Notes: generated from the letters alone by a model not told the origin. 64,000 nt of DNA from Methylosinus trichosporium OB3b (GCF_002752655.1 NZ_CP023737.1:1798001-1862000); one strand, 5' to 3'; positions 17,373-27,441 are shown, counted from the first letter of the stretch. Program-made: numbers and translations.

Positions 17373-17781
17373 GTTGGTTATCCGGATCGTTACGTAGCCA
17401 ATCCGCCAGTTTGGCGAAATTCTGCTTCAGTGCGTCACGCAGTCTCACATCATCGACCACCTCATCGAGCGCGCCAGTCATGCAGGCCATCCACGCGTCG
17501 CGCTCGGCAGGGCCGATCGCGAAGCCCATGTGACGCATGCGCAATCGCGGATGGCCCCGCTGTTCGGAATAGGTCTTCGGCCCCCCCAGCCATTCGGCCA
17601 GATAGAGCTTCAGGACCGTTTTGGTCGGGCCGAGGTCCTGGGCGTGCATGGCGCGGATGGTCTGCGCCTGCGGCAGCACGTCCATGTTGCGGTAGAACGT
17701 CTCGACGAGACGATCCACGGCGTCCTGGCCACCGATGATGTCGAATGCGGTCTTGGTCGATTGCACGGCGTCCACAGTCAT
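17356..17781 (-). CDS. glbO: Group II truncated haemoglobin (trHbO)
   Basis: The 141-aa product shows the trHb group II pattern: IGGQDAVDRLVETFYRNMD, then WLGGPKTYSEQRGHPRLRMRH with the proximal histidine, then FAIGPAERDAWMACM with the G8 tryptophan. These proteins bind O2/NO and can shield oxygen-sensitive enzymes. The ATG has a GGAGG only one base away; the GTG two codons later has ideal spacing and may be the real start. It heads a two-gene unit with the 196-aa protein behind a sigma-54 motif. Confidence 0.92.
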   Translation of the reverse strand: MTVDAVQSTKTAFDIIGGQDAVDRLVETFYRNMDVLPQAQTIRAMHAQDLGPTKTVLKLYLAEWLGGPKTYSEQRGHPRLRMRHMGFAIGPAERDAWMACMTGALDEVVDDVRLRDALKQNFAKLADWLRNDPDNQHDKHH

Positions 17782-17793
17782 GCCTCCGCAGTA

Positions 17794-17809
17794 AGCAATT
17801 CATATGCCG
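17794..17809 (-). promoter_or_regulatory. Sigma-54 motif before the truncated haemoglobin gene
   Basis: Reading leftwards: CGGCATA-TGAA-TTGCT, GG and GC ten bases apart, perfect -12 half. The predicted start is within a few bases of the ATG. No TGT-N10-ACA was seen upstream. Confidence 0.65.
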
Positions 17810-17967
17810 ATAGGCCGGAAATTTCGGCTCCCGGCAAGCGCTTTCGACGGGCGCCACATGCGGCGTTTCGCCTCCCGGGCGCGGCCATCCGCGGGGCCGC
17901 GCGCGTTTACGGGCTTCGCGCCGGGCGCTACACTCGGGGCATTGCCTCATAGGAAAGCGCTTTTGCG

Positions 17968-19479
17968 ATGTCGGACCATTTGCTCCTCGGCGCCACGGGC
18001 GTCGTCATCGTCGCCAGCGTTCTGCTGGGCGGCGGGGCCCACAGTGGGCTTTTGTCGGACGCCCTCCTCGAGCTCATCGCGCTGCCGGCCCTGCTGCTCG
18101 GCGCGTGGGCCTTCGTCGATCTTCCGCGCGAGCGGCGCCCGCGCTTCGCCCTGCCCTTTTTCGCGGCGCTCGGCGCCCTCTTTCTCGTGCAGCTCGTTCC
18201 CTTGCCGCCGGCCCTTTGGACGCGCCTGCCGGAACGCGAAATGCTCACGGGCGGCTTCGCTCTGCTCGGGCGCGGGACGCCCTGGGCGTCGTTGAGCGTC
18301 GATCCTCATTTCACCCGGGCGAGCCTTGCGACGTTGGTCGCGCCGATCGCGGTTTTCCTCGGCGCCTCCTGCCTAAGACTCGGGCAGCGCCGGCTGCTCC
18401 TGCTGCTGCTGGCGCCGCTCGCCATGGTCAGCGTCCTCATCGGCCTGCTGCAGCTCGCCCAAGGCCCGGAGAGCCCGCTGCGCTTCTATCGGCCCACCAA
18501 TATCACCGAGGCCGTCGGCTTCTTCGCCAACCGCAATCACTTCTCCGCTCTGCTCTATTGCGCGCTGGCGGCGGCCGGAGCCTGGACGTTCGACAGCCTG
18601 CGCCGATCGGGCGGGGCGCGCGCGCTCGTCGCCGACACGCCGCGCTTCATCGCCGCGCTCGCCGGCGCGACGACTTTCGTCATCATGCTGGCCGGCGAGG
18701 CGATGGCGCGTTCGCGCGCGGGTCTGGCGCTGGCGCTCGTCGCCGTCGTCGGCGTCGCGCTGCTCGCCCATGACGGCCAAGGGGAATCCCGCGACCCAAA
18801 GGCGAGGCGCAACAAGCTGTGGTTCGTGCTCGGCGCGCTCTCGCTCGGCGTCGCATTGCAGATCCCGCTGCATCGGGTCGCCGAGCGTCTCTCCGTCGAT
18901 CATGTTCTCGAAGATGCGCGATGGACCATGGCCAGCCGCTCATTGGAGACCGCCCTCGCTTTTCTCCCCTTCGGCTCCGGCATCGGCTCCTTCGTTCCCG
19001 TCTACGCCGCGCATGAGCGGCCGCAGGACCTGCTGCCCAATCTCGCCGTCAACCACGTCCATGACGATTTTCTGGAGCTGCTTCTCGAGGGCGGCGCGGC
19101 GGGCGCGGCGCTCATCCTCGCTTTCGTCGCCTGGTGGGGCTGGAGAAGCGCGCATGTCTGGCGCTCGCACAGCGGAGGCGGCGATCTCTACGCGCGCGCT
19201 GCATCCTTGATCGTCGGGCTGCTGCTGCTGCACTCTTTCGTCGATTATCCTCTACGCGCCTCGGCCATGGCGACCGTGCTCGCGCTCGCCTGCGCCTTGC
19301 TCGCGGCGCCGGACCAAATGATCGAAGCTCTCCCCGTCGCGCCGGAGCCGCCCCCTTCGCACAAAAGACGTCGCCGTCGGCCGCAACCCACGCCGGCGCC
19401 GACGGCGCCGGAGGTTCGGCCTTCGCCCGCCGGGAAGCTCGAGGGATTCGAGTGGCCGGATCAGTGGAAGGGGAGTTAG
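17968..19479 (+). CDS. O-antigen ligase-like membrane protein
   Basis: The 503-aa product has about ten to twelve hydrophobic segments and the Wzy/WaaL-type region FGSGIGSFVPVYAAHERPQD followed by NHVHDDFLELLLEGG. Such proteins polymerise or ligate lipid-linked glycans on the periplasmic face of the inner membrane. The C-terminus is a proline- and arginine-rich cytoplasmic tail. It is near a convergent undecaprenyl-phosphate sugar transferase gene, which fits a small polysaccharide locus. Polymerase and ligase cannot be separated by sequence. Confidence 0.88.
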   Translation: MSDHLLLGATGVVIVASVLLGGGAHSGLLSDALLELIALPALLLGAWAFVDLPRERRPRFALPFFAALGALFLVQLVPLPPALWTRLPEREMLTGGFALLGRGTPWASLSVDPHFTRASLATLVAPIAVFLGASCLRLGQRRLLLLLLAPLAMVSVLIGLLQLAQGPESPLRFYRPTNITEAVGFFANRNHFSALLYCALAAAGAWTFDSLRRSGGARALVADTPRFIAALAGATTFVIMLAGEAMARSRAGLALALVAVVGVALLAHDGQGESRDPKARRNKLWFVLGALSLGVALQIPLHRVAERLSVDHVLEDARWTMASRSLETALAFLPFGSGIGSFVPVYAAHERPQDLLPNLAVNHVHDDFLELLLEGGAAGAALILAFVAWWGWRSAHVWRSHSGGGDLYARAASLIVGLLLLHSFVDYPLRASAMATVLALACALLAAPDQMIEALPVAPEPPPSHKRRRRRPQPTPAPTAPEVRPSPAGKLEGFEWPDQWKGS

Positions 19480-19505
19480 CGAAGTAGAGAGAGAAGCCGG
19501 AAGAT

Positions 19506-19558
19506 CGAGCCTGAAGCGGTCCGGGACCGGCGCTTGGACCGCGAGCCTTCAGGCTCGC
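19506..19558. repeat. Dispersed palindromic repeat A, copy 1 (left arm shortened)
   Basis: The right arm (19536-19558) is identical to that of the full copy at 25368-25426; the left arm lacks a few central bases. It follows the O-antigen ligase-like stop. Confidence 0.8.
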
Positions 19559-19757
19559 TCTTTCTCTCTCTCGCAACCGATCGAGTTCGATGAAATAGGC
19601 CGCTGAGGAAGGGCCTGTCGGAGCGGAGGCGATCTTTCCGGCCTCGCCCTGCCCCAGCGCATTTCCCAAGGTTCGAACTGTGAGGGATTTGGGCAGCGCG
19701 ATCGAATCCGCGAGTAGCAAATATTCGCTACTCGCTATTCGCCGAGCCGACGAAACC

Positions 19758-21290
19758 TCACGCCGCCTCCTCGCGCGTCGTCGGCAGGAAGCGCCGGGCG
19801 GCGAGCTCGGACTCCGAGAGATGGCGCGGGGCCGCTTGTCGCAGATCGCGCCGGGCGTCGCAAATCGCAGCGGGATCGACGCGGTCGCCGAAGATCACCA
19901 GCGAGACGGTCAGCAGCATGATCTCGATATCGAGCGCGAGCGACGCGTTGCGGACATACCAGATGTCGAGCGCCGCCTTGTCGGCGGCCGAGATGGCGCG
20001 GCCGCCCTTGACCTGCGCCCAGCCGGTGAGCCCCGGAGTCGCCATCAGTCGCGCCATGCAGCCGCGCGGCTGATCGATCGGCAGCAGCGGCCGTGGGCCG
20101 ACGAAGGACATGTCCCCGGCGAGAATATTGAGGAGCTGCGGCAGCTCGTCGAGCCGTAGCCGCCGGGAGAGACGGCCGAGCGCCGAGGCGCGCAGCTCGT
20201 CCGGAACCCGCCGGCCCTCCTCGTCATGCGCCGGCGCCATGGTCCGCAGCTTGTAGAGCTTGAACGGCCGACCGAAGCGCCCCGGCCGCTGCTGCCAGAA
20301 GATCGGCGGCCAGCCGACATCGATCACGCTGATCGCCACCGCGAGCAGCAGCAGCGGCGCCAGCGCGCCGAGCAGCACGAGCGCGCCGATCACATCCAGC
20401 ACGCGCTTCACGCGCCAATAGGGACGTGCGATCGCTTTCGAGATCTCCTCGGGATCGACGGAGAACGTCGCCGCGCTCACGCCCCGGCCGCTTCCGCCGC
20501 CGAGGCCGAGCTGATCGAACAGAAATTCGAGCACGACATCGCTCGACGCTTCGAGATCGAGCAGAGCGCGCTGCGCGAGGGGCGTCAAGGTCTCGAAATC
20601 GGCGGCGACCACCACGGCGTCGACAAAGACTCCATGCAGCTCGAGATCGCGCAACAGCTCGGCGACGCGCTCCGGCGCCCCGAGCACCGGATAGCCATGC
20701 ACCGAGCGCCCGATATGGCGCCCGTCGTCGTCCAGAAAGCCGGCGATGCGGATAGAGTCTCGCGCATGGATGGAAACGGCGCGCAGATAGAGCGCGCCAA
20801 CCTCGCCGACGCCGAGCACCAGCACCGTGCGGCAGGTCGAAGCGAGGACGGCGCCGGCCCGGCCGGGAGCGACGCCGGAGCGGCGCCACAGCCATGTCGA
20901 CACGCGCGCCGCGATGAGGAACACCAGAGTGAGCACGCCCTGCAGCGGCGGCAGAGCGCGAGCGACGCCGTCCATGCGGTTGAGCACGAAGCCGAGCGTC
21001 ACGGCGCTGATGACGATCGCCACGGTCGCGGCGGCGACGCGCAGCAGATCGGGAAGACCGGTGAAGCCCCAGACCGAGCGATGCGCGCCGAAAGCCGGCA
21101 GGATCACCGCCGCCGAAACCAGCGTGCAGAGCAAATAGGGAGCGGCGGCGGCGGCGCGCTCCGGAGTGACTTCGAAATTGTCCCTGAGGACGAGCGCAGC
21201 CCCCGTGGCCGCGACGATCAAAGCGAGATCTATGAACAATAATCGGCAATGACGCATCTGTGGCCTCGGTCGACGAAATTGTCGGCTCAA
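19758..21290 (-). CDS. Undecaprenyl-phosphate sugar phosphotransferase (exopolysaccharide type)
   Basis: A 510-aa polyprenyl-phosphate hexose-1-phosphate transferase. Four or five N-terminal membrane helices and a Rossmann-like CoA-binding segment (VLVLGVGEVGALYLRA) precede the catalytic bacterial sugar transferase domain from about residue 295: KRVLDVIGA, LYKLRTMAP, RLDELPQLLNIL, SFVGPRPLLP, PGLTGWAQV. It adds the first sugar to undecaprenyl phosphate. An alternative start is the ATG 11 codons later (MRHCRLL). Together with the neighbouring ligase-like gene it suggests surface glycan synthesis. Confidence 0.93.
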   Translation of the reverse strand: MSRQFRRPRPQMRHCRLLFIDLALIVAATGAALVLRDNFEVTPERAAAAAPYLLCTLVSAAVILPAFGAHRSVWGFTGLPDLLRVAAATVAIVISAVTLGFVLNRMDGVARALPPLQGVLTLVFLIAARVSTWLWRRSGVAPGRAGAVLASTCRTVLVLGVGEVGALYLRAVSIHARDSIRIAGFLDDDGRHIGRSVHGYPVLGAPERVAELLRDLELHGVFVDAVVVAADFETLTPLAQRALLDLEASSDVVLEFLFDQLGLGGGSGRGVSAATFSVDPEEISKAIARPYWRVKRVLDVIGALVLLGALAPLLLLAVAISVIDVGWPPIFWQQRPGRFGRPFKLYKLRTMAPAHDEEGRRVPDELRASALGRLSRRLRLDELPQLLNILAGDMSFVGPRPLLPIDQPRGCMARLMATPGLTGWAQVKGGRAISAADKAALDIWYVRNASLALDIEIMLLTVSLVIFGDRVDPAAICDARRDLRQAAPRHLSESELAARRFLPTTREEAA

Positions 21291-21407
21291 CGCCGCAAGG
21301 AGGGCGGCAACGACGCAAATACGAAAGCACGCATTGATACGTCACGCGCCGCTTCCGCGCGCGCTGGGAAAACTACAGAATAGAAAGAGACGAAAGGAGA
21401 CGCGGCG

Positions 21408-22361
21408 TCAGCGGCCGGCGGGCGGATCGTTCTTCGCCGCAGCGCGGCCGAAATCCGGAGCCGCCGTGTCCTGACCCTGGGCGACGATGCTGCGGCGGAT
21501 GGCGCGCGTGCGTGTGAACAGAGCGAACAGGCCGTCGCCGTCGCCGCAGCGGATCATGCGCCGCAGAGCCGTCAAATCCTCGTCGAAACGGCCGAGCATC
21601 TCCAGCACGGCCTCCTTGTTGTTCAAGAAGATATCACGCCACATGGTCGGATCGGAGGCGGCGATGCGGGTGAAATCGCGAAAGCCGCTCGCCGAGAATT
21701 TGATCACCTCCGACTGCGTGACCTCCTCGAGATCGGCGGCCGTGCCGACGATATTATAGGCGATGAGATGCGGCAGATGGCTCGTCACCGCCAGCACCAG
21801 ATCATGATGAGCGGCGCTCATGGTCTCGACATTGGCGCCGAGCCGCGTCCAGAAGGCCGTGAGCTTCGCCGCCGCCGCCGCATCGACCTGCGGCTGCGGC
21901 GTGAGAATGCACCAGCGATTCTGGAAGAGAGTCGCGAAGCCGGCGTCGGGACCGGAATATTCGGTGCCGGCGATCGGATGAGCGGGAATGAACTGCACGC
22001 CCGGCGGCAGATGCGGCGCGACCTGCGCGATCACCGCAGCCTTCACCGAGCCGACGTCGGAGAGAACGGCGCCGGGCGAAAGATGCGGGCCGAGAGCGCG
22101 CGCCACCTCGCCGCAGACGCCGACCGGCACACAGAGAATGACGAGATCGGCGCGCGCCGCCGCGGCGAGCGCTTCCACGACATCGTCGGCTATGCCGAGC
22201 GCGCTCACCCGCGCGCGCACCTCTTGCGATGAGTCGAAAGCGATGATGCGCCGCGCCGCGCCATAGGCGCGTATGCCGCGTGCGATGGACGAGCCGATGA
22301 GCCCGAGGCCGATCAGCGCGACGCTGTCGAAGATCGGCGCGGAGGCGCCCTCCTCAGCCAT
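21408..22361 (-). CDS. Prephenate/arogenate dehydrogenase
   Basis: The 317-aa product has an NAD(P)-binding motif [12 protein letters not shown] at the N-terminus and the TyrA-type signatures [37 protein letters not shown] and [11 protein letters not shown]. It oxidatively decarboxylates prephenate or arogenate on the way to tyrosine. Its start overlaps the hisC stop by eight bases; hisC, this gene and the chorismate mutase gene form an operon. The specific substrate is not decided by sequence. Confidence 0.93.
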   Translation of the reverse strand: MAEEGASAPIFDSVALIGLGLIGSSIARGIRAYGAARRIIAFDSSQEVRARVSALGIADDVVEALAAAARADLVILCVPVGVCGEVARALGPHLSPGAVLSDVGSVKAAVIAQVAPHLPPGVQFIPAHPIAGTEYSGPDAGFATLFQNRWCILTPQPQVDAAAAAKLTAFWTRLGANVETMSAAHHDLVLAVTSHLPHLIAYNIVGTAADLEEVTQSEVIKFSASGFRDFTRIAASDPTMWRDIFLNNKEAVLEMLGRFDEDLTALRRMIRCGDGDGLFALFTRTRAIRRSIVAQGQDTAAPDFGRAAAKNDPPAGR

Positions 22362-23481
22362 GCGCGGCTCGCGGCGCCGCGCGCCAGGAGGCGACGAATT
22401 CGCCGAGCGCCGCGACGACGAGGCGATTGGCCTCCTCGGAGCCGATGGTCAGCCGCAGAAATTGCGGCATTCCATAAGCGCCGATGGCCCGTAGCACGAG
22501 CCCGCGCGCGGTGAGGAAGCGGTCGGCGTCGGCCGCCGTGCGGCCCGCCTCCAGAGGAAAGCGGATGGCGATGAAATTGGCGACGCTCGGCAGAACCTCG
22601 AGCCCGAGCGCCTCGATCTCGCGCGTCAACCACGGCAGCCAGCGCTCGTTATGCGTCGCCGCCGCGGAAAGATGCGCTTTGTCCTCGAGCGCTGCGACGC
22701 CGGCCACGATCGCCGCGCTGCTCACATTGAAGGGATCTCGTACGCGGTTCATCGCATCGACCACCTGCGCCGAAGCGTAGCCCCAGCCGAGCCTGAGGCC
22801 CGCGAGCCCGTAGATCTTCGAGAAGGTGCGCGTCACCGCCACATTCTCGCGCGTTGCGGCCAGCTCGAGCGCCGGCGAATAGTCTTCACGACGCACATAT
22901 TCCGCATAGGCCGCGTCGACGACGAGCAGCACATGCGACGGCAGCGCGTCGGCGAGCCGCTCGATCTCCGACCTCGGCAGAAAGCTGCCGGTCGGATTAT
23001 TGGGATTGGCGACGAACACGATTTTCGTGCGCTCGGTCACCTTGCCGAGAATGGCGTCGACGCTCGCGCGATAATCGGTTTCCGGCGCGATCACCGGGAC
23101 GCCGCCGGCCGCGAGGATGACAATGCGATAAGCGAGGAAGCCGTGTTGCGTGTAGATCGCCTCGTCGCCCTCGCGCAGGAAGGAGAGCGCGATGAGCGCA
23201 AGAATATTGTCCGAGCCGGCGCCGCAGACGACGCGCTCCGGATCGAGCCCATGGGCTGCGCCGATCGCCTGCCGCAGCCGCGTCGCCGCGCCGTCCGGAT
23301 AGGCGGCGATCTCGGGCGCGAGCGCTCGCAACGCCTCGATGGCCCGCGGCGACGGCCCGAGCGGCGTCTCATTGGCGGAGAGCTTGAACACGCGCGCGGC
23401 GCCGGGCGCGCCGCTCTTGCCCGGCACGTAAGGGTCGATCGCCAGCACGCTCGGCCGCACGACAGGTTTCGTCATCGTCAA
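22354..23481 (-). CDS. hisC: Histidinol-phosphate / aromatic aminotransferase
   Basis: A 375-aa class I/II PLP aminotransferase. Signatures are [36 protein letters not shown] and the Schiff-base lysine in [16 protein letters not shown]. HisC makes histidinol phosphate; in alphaproteobacteria the copy beside tyrosine genes often also transaminates aromatic precursors. It overlaps both neighbours by a few bases (four with chorismate mutase, eight with the dehydrogenase), so the three are translationally coupled. Confidence 0.93.
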   Translation of the reverse strand: MTMTKPVVRPSVLAIDPYVPGKSGAPGAARVFKLSANETPLGPSPRAIEALRALAPEIAAYPDGAATRLRQAIGAAHGLDPERVVCGAGSDNILALIALSFLREGDEAIYTQHGFLAYRIVILAAGGVPVIAPETDYRASVDAILGKVTERTKIVFVANPNNPTGSFLPRSEIERLADALPSHVLLVVDAAYAEYVRREDYSPALELAATRENVAVTRTFSKIYGLAGLRLGWGYASAQVVDAMNRVRDPFNVSSAAIVAGVAALEDKAHLSAAATHNERWLPWLTREIEALGLEVLPSVANFIAIRFPLEAGRTAADADRFLTARGLVLRAIGAYGMPQFLRLTIGSEEANRLVVAALGEFVASWRAAPRAAHG

Positions 23482-24353
23482 CTCCTCGGGGCGAAAACGC
23501 CGCTGCGCGCCTGATCCAGCTCGAAACGCGCCGCATGGCTGCCGACCGGCGCGGCCACGGCGCGGCCGGCGCCGGCGCGCTGCAATTCCTCGACGAATTG
23601 CCCGCTCGCGACGCGCCCCGGCGCGGCGACCAGCAGCGACAATTCGCCCGCATGAGGCGCGGCGGCGAGAATCTCTCCGGCGAGCGCGCCGACCGCGCCC
23701 AGCGCCGCATCATGCCATTTCGGCAGAGTGACGGCGTGCAGCGCGATGTCCTGCGAGGCCGCCTCGGCGAGCGGCTTGGCGACGATCAGCACCGGCAGGC
23801 CGGCCGGATGATTGGGCCGCTCGACGAAGGGCAGGCGCGCGATGATCTTGGGCGCGTTCTCACCGACGAGGCGGACCCACCAGGCGCCCTCGTCCTGCGC
23901 GCCGGCCGAGCGCACCATGCCGAGATCGCCCTTCGACGCCGCCACCGCCGCGACCACGGCGCCGGCGCCGTGATGCGTCACATAGGGCACAGTGAAGCCG
24001 AAGTGGAAGCGGGCGCTGTCGCGCATGGCCGCGTCGCCGCCGGAATCATCGGCGTGGACGCAATATTCGGCCTGCATGTAGGTGAAGGTCGAGACGATGA
24101 TGCGCCAGACGCCCTCGACCGTGTCGACCGGCAGCAGGCCGCTGTGGCGCGACACCAGCGCGCGCATCATCTGCGCCTCGCGGTCCGGGCGGAAGGCGGA
24201 GGCGCCGCTCTGCCCCTTGACCGCGATCAGCCGATCGATGATCTCGCCGCGCCGCATCAACAGCTCGTGCATGTCGCGGTCGATCCGGTCGATCTCGGCG
24301 CGCAGGTCCTCGAGCGTCTCGGTGTCGTGGTTCGGCAAGGCGTCGTCTCGCAT
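23478..24353 (-). CDS. Chorismate mutase (AroQ domain) with C-terminal extension
   Basis: The 291-aa product begins with a helical AroQ-type mutase domain (residues about 14-95: [59 protein letters not shown]). About 190 further residues resemble the C-terminal part of alphaproteobacterial chorismate mutase proteins, with no recognisable prephenate dehydratase triad. It converts chorismate to prephenate, feeding the downstream dehydrogenase. First gene of the operon with hisC. Confidence 0.88.
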   Translation of the reverse strand: MRDDALPNHDTETLEDLRAEIDRIDRDMHELLMRRGEIIDRLIAVKGQSGASAFRPDREAQMMRALVSRHSGLLPVDTVEGVWRIIVSTFTYMQAEYCVHADDSGGDAAMRDSARFHFGFTVPYVTHHGAGAVVAAVAASKGDLGMVRSAGAQDEGAWWVRLVGENAPKIIARLPFVERPNHPAGLPVLIVAKPLAEAASQDIALHAVTLPKWHDAALGAVGALAGEILAAAPHAGELSLLVAAPGRVASGQFVEELQRAGAGRAVAAPVGSHAARFELDQARSGVFAPRS

Positions 24354-24540
24354 GGCGCGGGCGTTGGCGGTTCAAAAGGCGGAAGGTTCTCTTAGGGCGC
24401 CGCAAGGCCGGAGGCAATGCGAGCGGGCCGGCGAGCGGCCCGCCGGCTGCGACGCCTTCGCGCTTGCCGATCACGCGAAGTCGGGTCAAATAGGCCTCGC
24501 CGACGCCGGTCGCGGCGGACGAGCGCCTCGGGAGGAAACC

Positions 24541-24801
24541 ATGCAAGACAAAATTCGCAACGGATCGGCCCTGGCCATGGCCGCCGTCTCGCTCGCCCTC
24601 GCCGGCGCGGTGGCGACCACGGCCCATGCCGCGACCCCCGGCCGGGTGCAATGCCTCGGCGCCAACGCCTGCCAGGGCAAGGGCGACTGCCACAGCCCGA
24701 AGAACGCCTGCAAGGGCATGAACGCCTGCAAAGGCAAGGGCTGGATTCACACGGACTCGGCCGAGGCCTGCAAGGAAGCCGGCGGCAAGACGCTGGATTG
24801 A
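24541..24801 (+). CDS. Periplasmic cysteine-rich peptide, BufA2/bufferin-like metal binder
   Basis: An 86-aa precursor with a signal peptide (cut probably after residue 30, TTAHA). The mature part holds six cysteines (38, 44, 50, 57, 63, 77) in NACQGKGDC, KNACKGMNACKGKGW and EACKEAGG patterns, typical of the BufA2-type bufferin metallophore family that binds copper or related metals. The start has a GAGGAAACC site; a much longer in-frame extension is not supported. The usual bufB/bufC partners (DUF692, DUF2063) do not flank it. Copper buffering is inferred. Confidence 0.85.
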   Translation: MQDKIRNGSALAMAAVSLALAGAVATTAHAATPGRVQCLGANACQGKGDCHSPKNACKGMNACKGKGWIHTDSAEACKEAGGKTLD

Positions 24802-24859
24802 TGTGACCGTCCCGCCCGCGCCCGCCGGTCGGGCGCGGGCGCGCAATCCCTCGCCATGC

Positions 24860-25330
24860 TCAGCCGCGCTTCTCCGCGGACGGCGTCAGCACCAGAGTGA
24901 GGCTCTCGATCGCCGTCACCTTCGCTCGCGCGCCCGGCGCGAGGCTGTCCGCCACGGCGTCCGGCGCGAGGCGCGCGCGCCAATCGACGCCGGACCAATG
25001 CACCTTGCCGCCCGTCTTCGTCACCTCATGCGTGGTCGTCAGCTCGCGGCCGATGAGGTCGCTGCTCCGATCCTCCTCGACATCGGCGTTCTGAAAGCGC
25101 TGCAGCGGCTTTTTGCCGATGAGCGCGATGGCGAGGCTCAGCGCCGCGGCGAGCGCCGCGGTCTCGATCAGCGACGGCCGCAAGCCGGTGAGATAGAGCA
25201 GCGCGCTGGCCGCGAGCGCGCCGATGGCGAAGAACATCAGCGGCGACAGTCCGATCACCGCAATGTCGAGCGCCAGCAGCGCGAGGCCGACGACGAGGGC
25301 GAGATTGGCGGGATCGTAGAACAGCTCCAT
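24860..25330 (-). CDS. NfeD family membrane protein
   Basis: The 156-aa product has three or four N-terminal hydrophobic helices (LALVVGLALLALDIAVIGLS, MFFAIGALAASALLYLTGL, AALAAALSLAIALIG) and a C-terminal OB-fold domain (GRELTTTHEVTKTGGKVHWSGVDWRARL). NfeD proteins are partners of SPFH (stomatin-like) proteins in the membrane; the SPFH gene is immediately upstream. The start MELFYDPANL has a GAGG site, and the longer frame would read through the palindromic repeat between the two genes. Confidence 0.92.
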   Translation of the reverse strand: MELFYDPANLALVVGLALLALDIAVIGLSPLMFFAIGALAASALLYLTGLRPSLIETAALAAALSLAIALIGKKPLQRFQNADVEEDRSSDLIGRELTTTHEVTKTGGKVHWSGVDWRARLAPDAVADSLAPGARAKVTAIESLTLVLTPSAEKRG

Positions 25331-25367
25331 CTTGGGCCTCACAGGAATTTCAATTATTTGGTGGGAT

Positions 25368-25426
25368 GCGAGCCTGAAGGCTCGCGGTCCAGGTCCCGCG
25401 CTCGGACCGCGAGCCTTCAGGCTCGC
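25368..25426. repeat. Dispersed palindromic repeat A, copy 2 (full)
   Basis: Two perfect 23-base inverted arms (25368-25390 and 25404-25426) with a 13-base spacer. Each arm holds its own small palindrome, GCGAGCC-TGAA-GGCTCGC, so the unit can fold as two hairpins or one long one. It lies between the SPFH and NfeD genes. Confidence 0.9.
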
Positions 25427-25446
25427 TCTTTGTTTGCGCTCGAGCC

Positions 25447-26439
25447 CTACTCGCTCTTCTGCCAAGGCTGCGCGCTCTTGGGCGCGACGGCGCCGGCGGC
25501 GTTCGCCATCTTCAGCACGGCCATGGCCTTGGCCACCCAGCCGGCGGGATCGGCGCCCTCCCCCATCAGCACCAGCGAATTGCCGGTCTTGGCGAGCCGT
25601 CCATATTGCTCGATGGCGGACTTCGCCACCTCGAGCTGCACAGCCTTGTCGCCGCCCTCCTCGGTGATCTGCTTGCGGACCAACTCGATCGCCCGCGCCT
25701 GGCCCTCGGCGCGCAGGATCGCCGCCTGCTTCTCGCCCTCGGCGCGGTTGATCTCGGACTGCTTCACGCCTTCCGATTCGAGCACGGTCGCGCGCTTGTC
25801 GCGCTCGGCCTTCATCTGCCGCTCCATCGACTGGCGCAGAGATTCGGGCATGGCGATATCCTTGATCTCGTAGCGCGTCACATGCGCGCCCCAGAGCTGC
25901 GCCGCGTCCGACACGGCGCGGACGACGCGCTCGTTGATCTCGCTTCTGTTCTCGAAGGTCTTATCGAGCTCCATGGAGCCGATCGCCGAGCGCATGCTGG
26001 TCTGCGCCAGATTGATGATGGCGCGGTTGATGTCCTGCGCGCCATAGGCGGCGTCCCTGGCGTTGACGATCTTGTAATAGAGCACGCCGTCGATGGTCAC
26101 GCTGGCGTTGTCCCTGGTGATGGCGTCCTGCTCGGGAACGTCGATCACCTGCTCGCGCAGATCGAATGTATAGGCGGCGCGCTCGACGATCGGCCAGACG
26201 AAATTGACGCCGGCGCCGAGCGTGCGGTTGTAGCGGCCGAGCCGCTCGATGACGAGCACGGTCTGCTGGCGCACAAAGCGCACCATGGTGGCGAGCGCGA
26301 GCGCGGCGACGTAAGCGAACCAGAAGACGGGGCTGTGCAGCAAGCCGAGCGGCAGGCCGAGCGCGAGGCTCTGATCGAGAATCAGCAGAGCGATGGCGGC
26401 GGCGCCGATGAAGAGCAGCGAAGGACCCATGTCGATCAT
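25447..26439 (-). CDS. SPFH/stomatin-like membrane protein
   Basis: The 330-aa product has two N-terminal hydrophobic stretches, then the SPFH/band-7 domain (LVIERLGRYNRTLGAGVNFVWP, FDLREQVIDVPEQDAITRDNASV, YEIKDIAMPESL) and a coiled-coil alanine/glutamate-rich region (about 205-270). Such QmcA/stomatin-type proteins form membrane microdomain scaffolds and often act with NfeD, encoded next downstream. An alternative start is the fourth codon (MGPSLLF). Confidence 0.93.
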   Translation of the reverse strand: MIDMGPSLLFIGAAAIALLILDQSLALGLPLGLLHSPVFWFAYVAALALATMVRFVRQQTVLVIERLGRYNRTLGAGVNFVWPIVERAAYTFDLREQVIDVPEQDAITRDNASVTIDGVLYYKIVNARDAAYGAQDINRAIINLAQTSMRSAIGSMELDKTFENRSEINERVVRAVSDAAQLWGAHVTRYEIKDIAMPESLRQSMERQMKAERDKRATVLESEGVKQSEINRAEGEKQAAILRAEGQARAIELVRKQITEEGGDKAVQLEVAKSAIEQYGRLAKTGNSLVLMGEGADPAGWVAKAMAVLKMANAAGAVAPKSAQPWQKSE

Positions 26440-26593
26440 TCCTGAGCGTGTCGAGAGGAAACTGCTCTTGGACTAGCGGCCGGCGACGCCGCGCGATGTG
26501 TCGGAGCGCACATCGCGTAGCCAAGGCGCGAAGGCTATCACGCGCGGAGACGCGCCGCTCGACAAATCGCGGATTCGGCTCCATGACGGCGGC

Positions 26594-27364
26594 ATGGACC
26601 GCGCGCTTCGAGACGATTTTTTCGCCTGCCTTCGCTTCTACTCCCGCCTGCCGGTTCCGGCGCCGCGGGGGCATGAGATGCCGGACTTTCGCACCGCCGT
26701 GCGGGCGCTGCCGCTCGCCGGGGCGGTCATCGGCGCCTGCGCCGCCGCGGCGCTGCTGGCGGCGCGCGCGCTCGGCCTGCCGCCCTTTCTGGCGGCGGCT
26801 CTCGCCGTCGGCGCGCTCGTCCTCGTCACCGGCGCGCTGCATGAGGACGGGCTCGCCGATCTCGCCGACGGATTCGGCGGCGGCGCGACGCGCGAGGAAA
26901 AGCTCGAGATCATGCGCGACAGCCGGCTCGGCTCTTATGGCGCGATCGCGCTGACGCTGTCGCTGATGCTGCGCGTCGGCGCGCTGTCGGCCCTCGCCGA
27001 GCGCTCCGTCCTGCAAGCGGCGGCGGCGCTCGTCTTCACGGCGGCGCTGTCGCGCACGGCGGGGCTGCTGCCGATCATGATGCTGGCCCCGGCGCGCGGC
27101 GACGGCGCCGGCCACGCCGCTCTGCGTCCATTCGAGCAGGCGCTGCGGACGGCGGCGCTCCTCGTTCTCGCGACCGCTCTGCCGCCACTCGCGGCGGGGG
27201 CGCCGCTCGGCGGCGCCCTGCTCGCCATAGCCGGCGCGGCGGGGGCTGCCTACGCGATGACGAAGCTGGCGGAACGCCAGATCGGCGGCCTCACCGGCGA
27301 TGTCCTCGGCGCCGCGCAGCAAGCCGCCGAGATCGCCGCGCTGCTCGCCCTCGCGGCGCGATGA
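26594..27364 (+). CDS. cobV: Cobalamin synthase (adenosylcobinamide-GDP ribazoletransferase)
   Basis: A 256-aa integral membrane enzyme (called CobS in E. coli, CobV in Pseudomonas) that joins adenosylcobinamide-GDP and alpha-ribazole in the last step of B12 synthesis. The signature [15 protein letters not shown] is followed by [18 protein letters not shown], and there are five or more hydrophobic segments. The start [22 protein letters not shown] fits family length; an upstream frame adds 32 atypical residues. No cobalamin riboswitch was seen upstream. Confidence 0.92.
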   Translation: MDRALRDDFFACLRFYSRLPVPAPRGHEMPDFRTAVRALPLAGAVIGACAAAALLAARALGLPPFLAAALAVGALVLVTGALHEDGLADLADGFGGGATREEKLEIMRDSRLGSYGAIALTLSLMLRVGALSALAERSVLQAAAALVFTAALSRTAGLLPIMMLAPARGDGAGHAALRPFEQALRTAALLVLATALPPLAAGAPLGGALLAIAGAAGAAYAMTKLAERQIGGLTGDVLGAAQQAAEIAALLALAAR

Positions 27365-27441
27365 CCGCAATCCCGACGTTGATGTAGACCAATATCTGGT
27401 CTATTTTGCCCGGAAGACCACTCGCATTCCACGGGGGAACG

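Noticed and set aside
26440..26593. Cobalamin riboswitch before the cobalamin synthase gene
   Set aside because: No B12-box-like conserved core could be found in the short upstream region.
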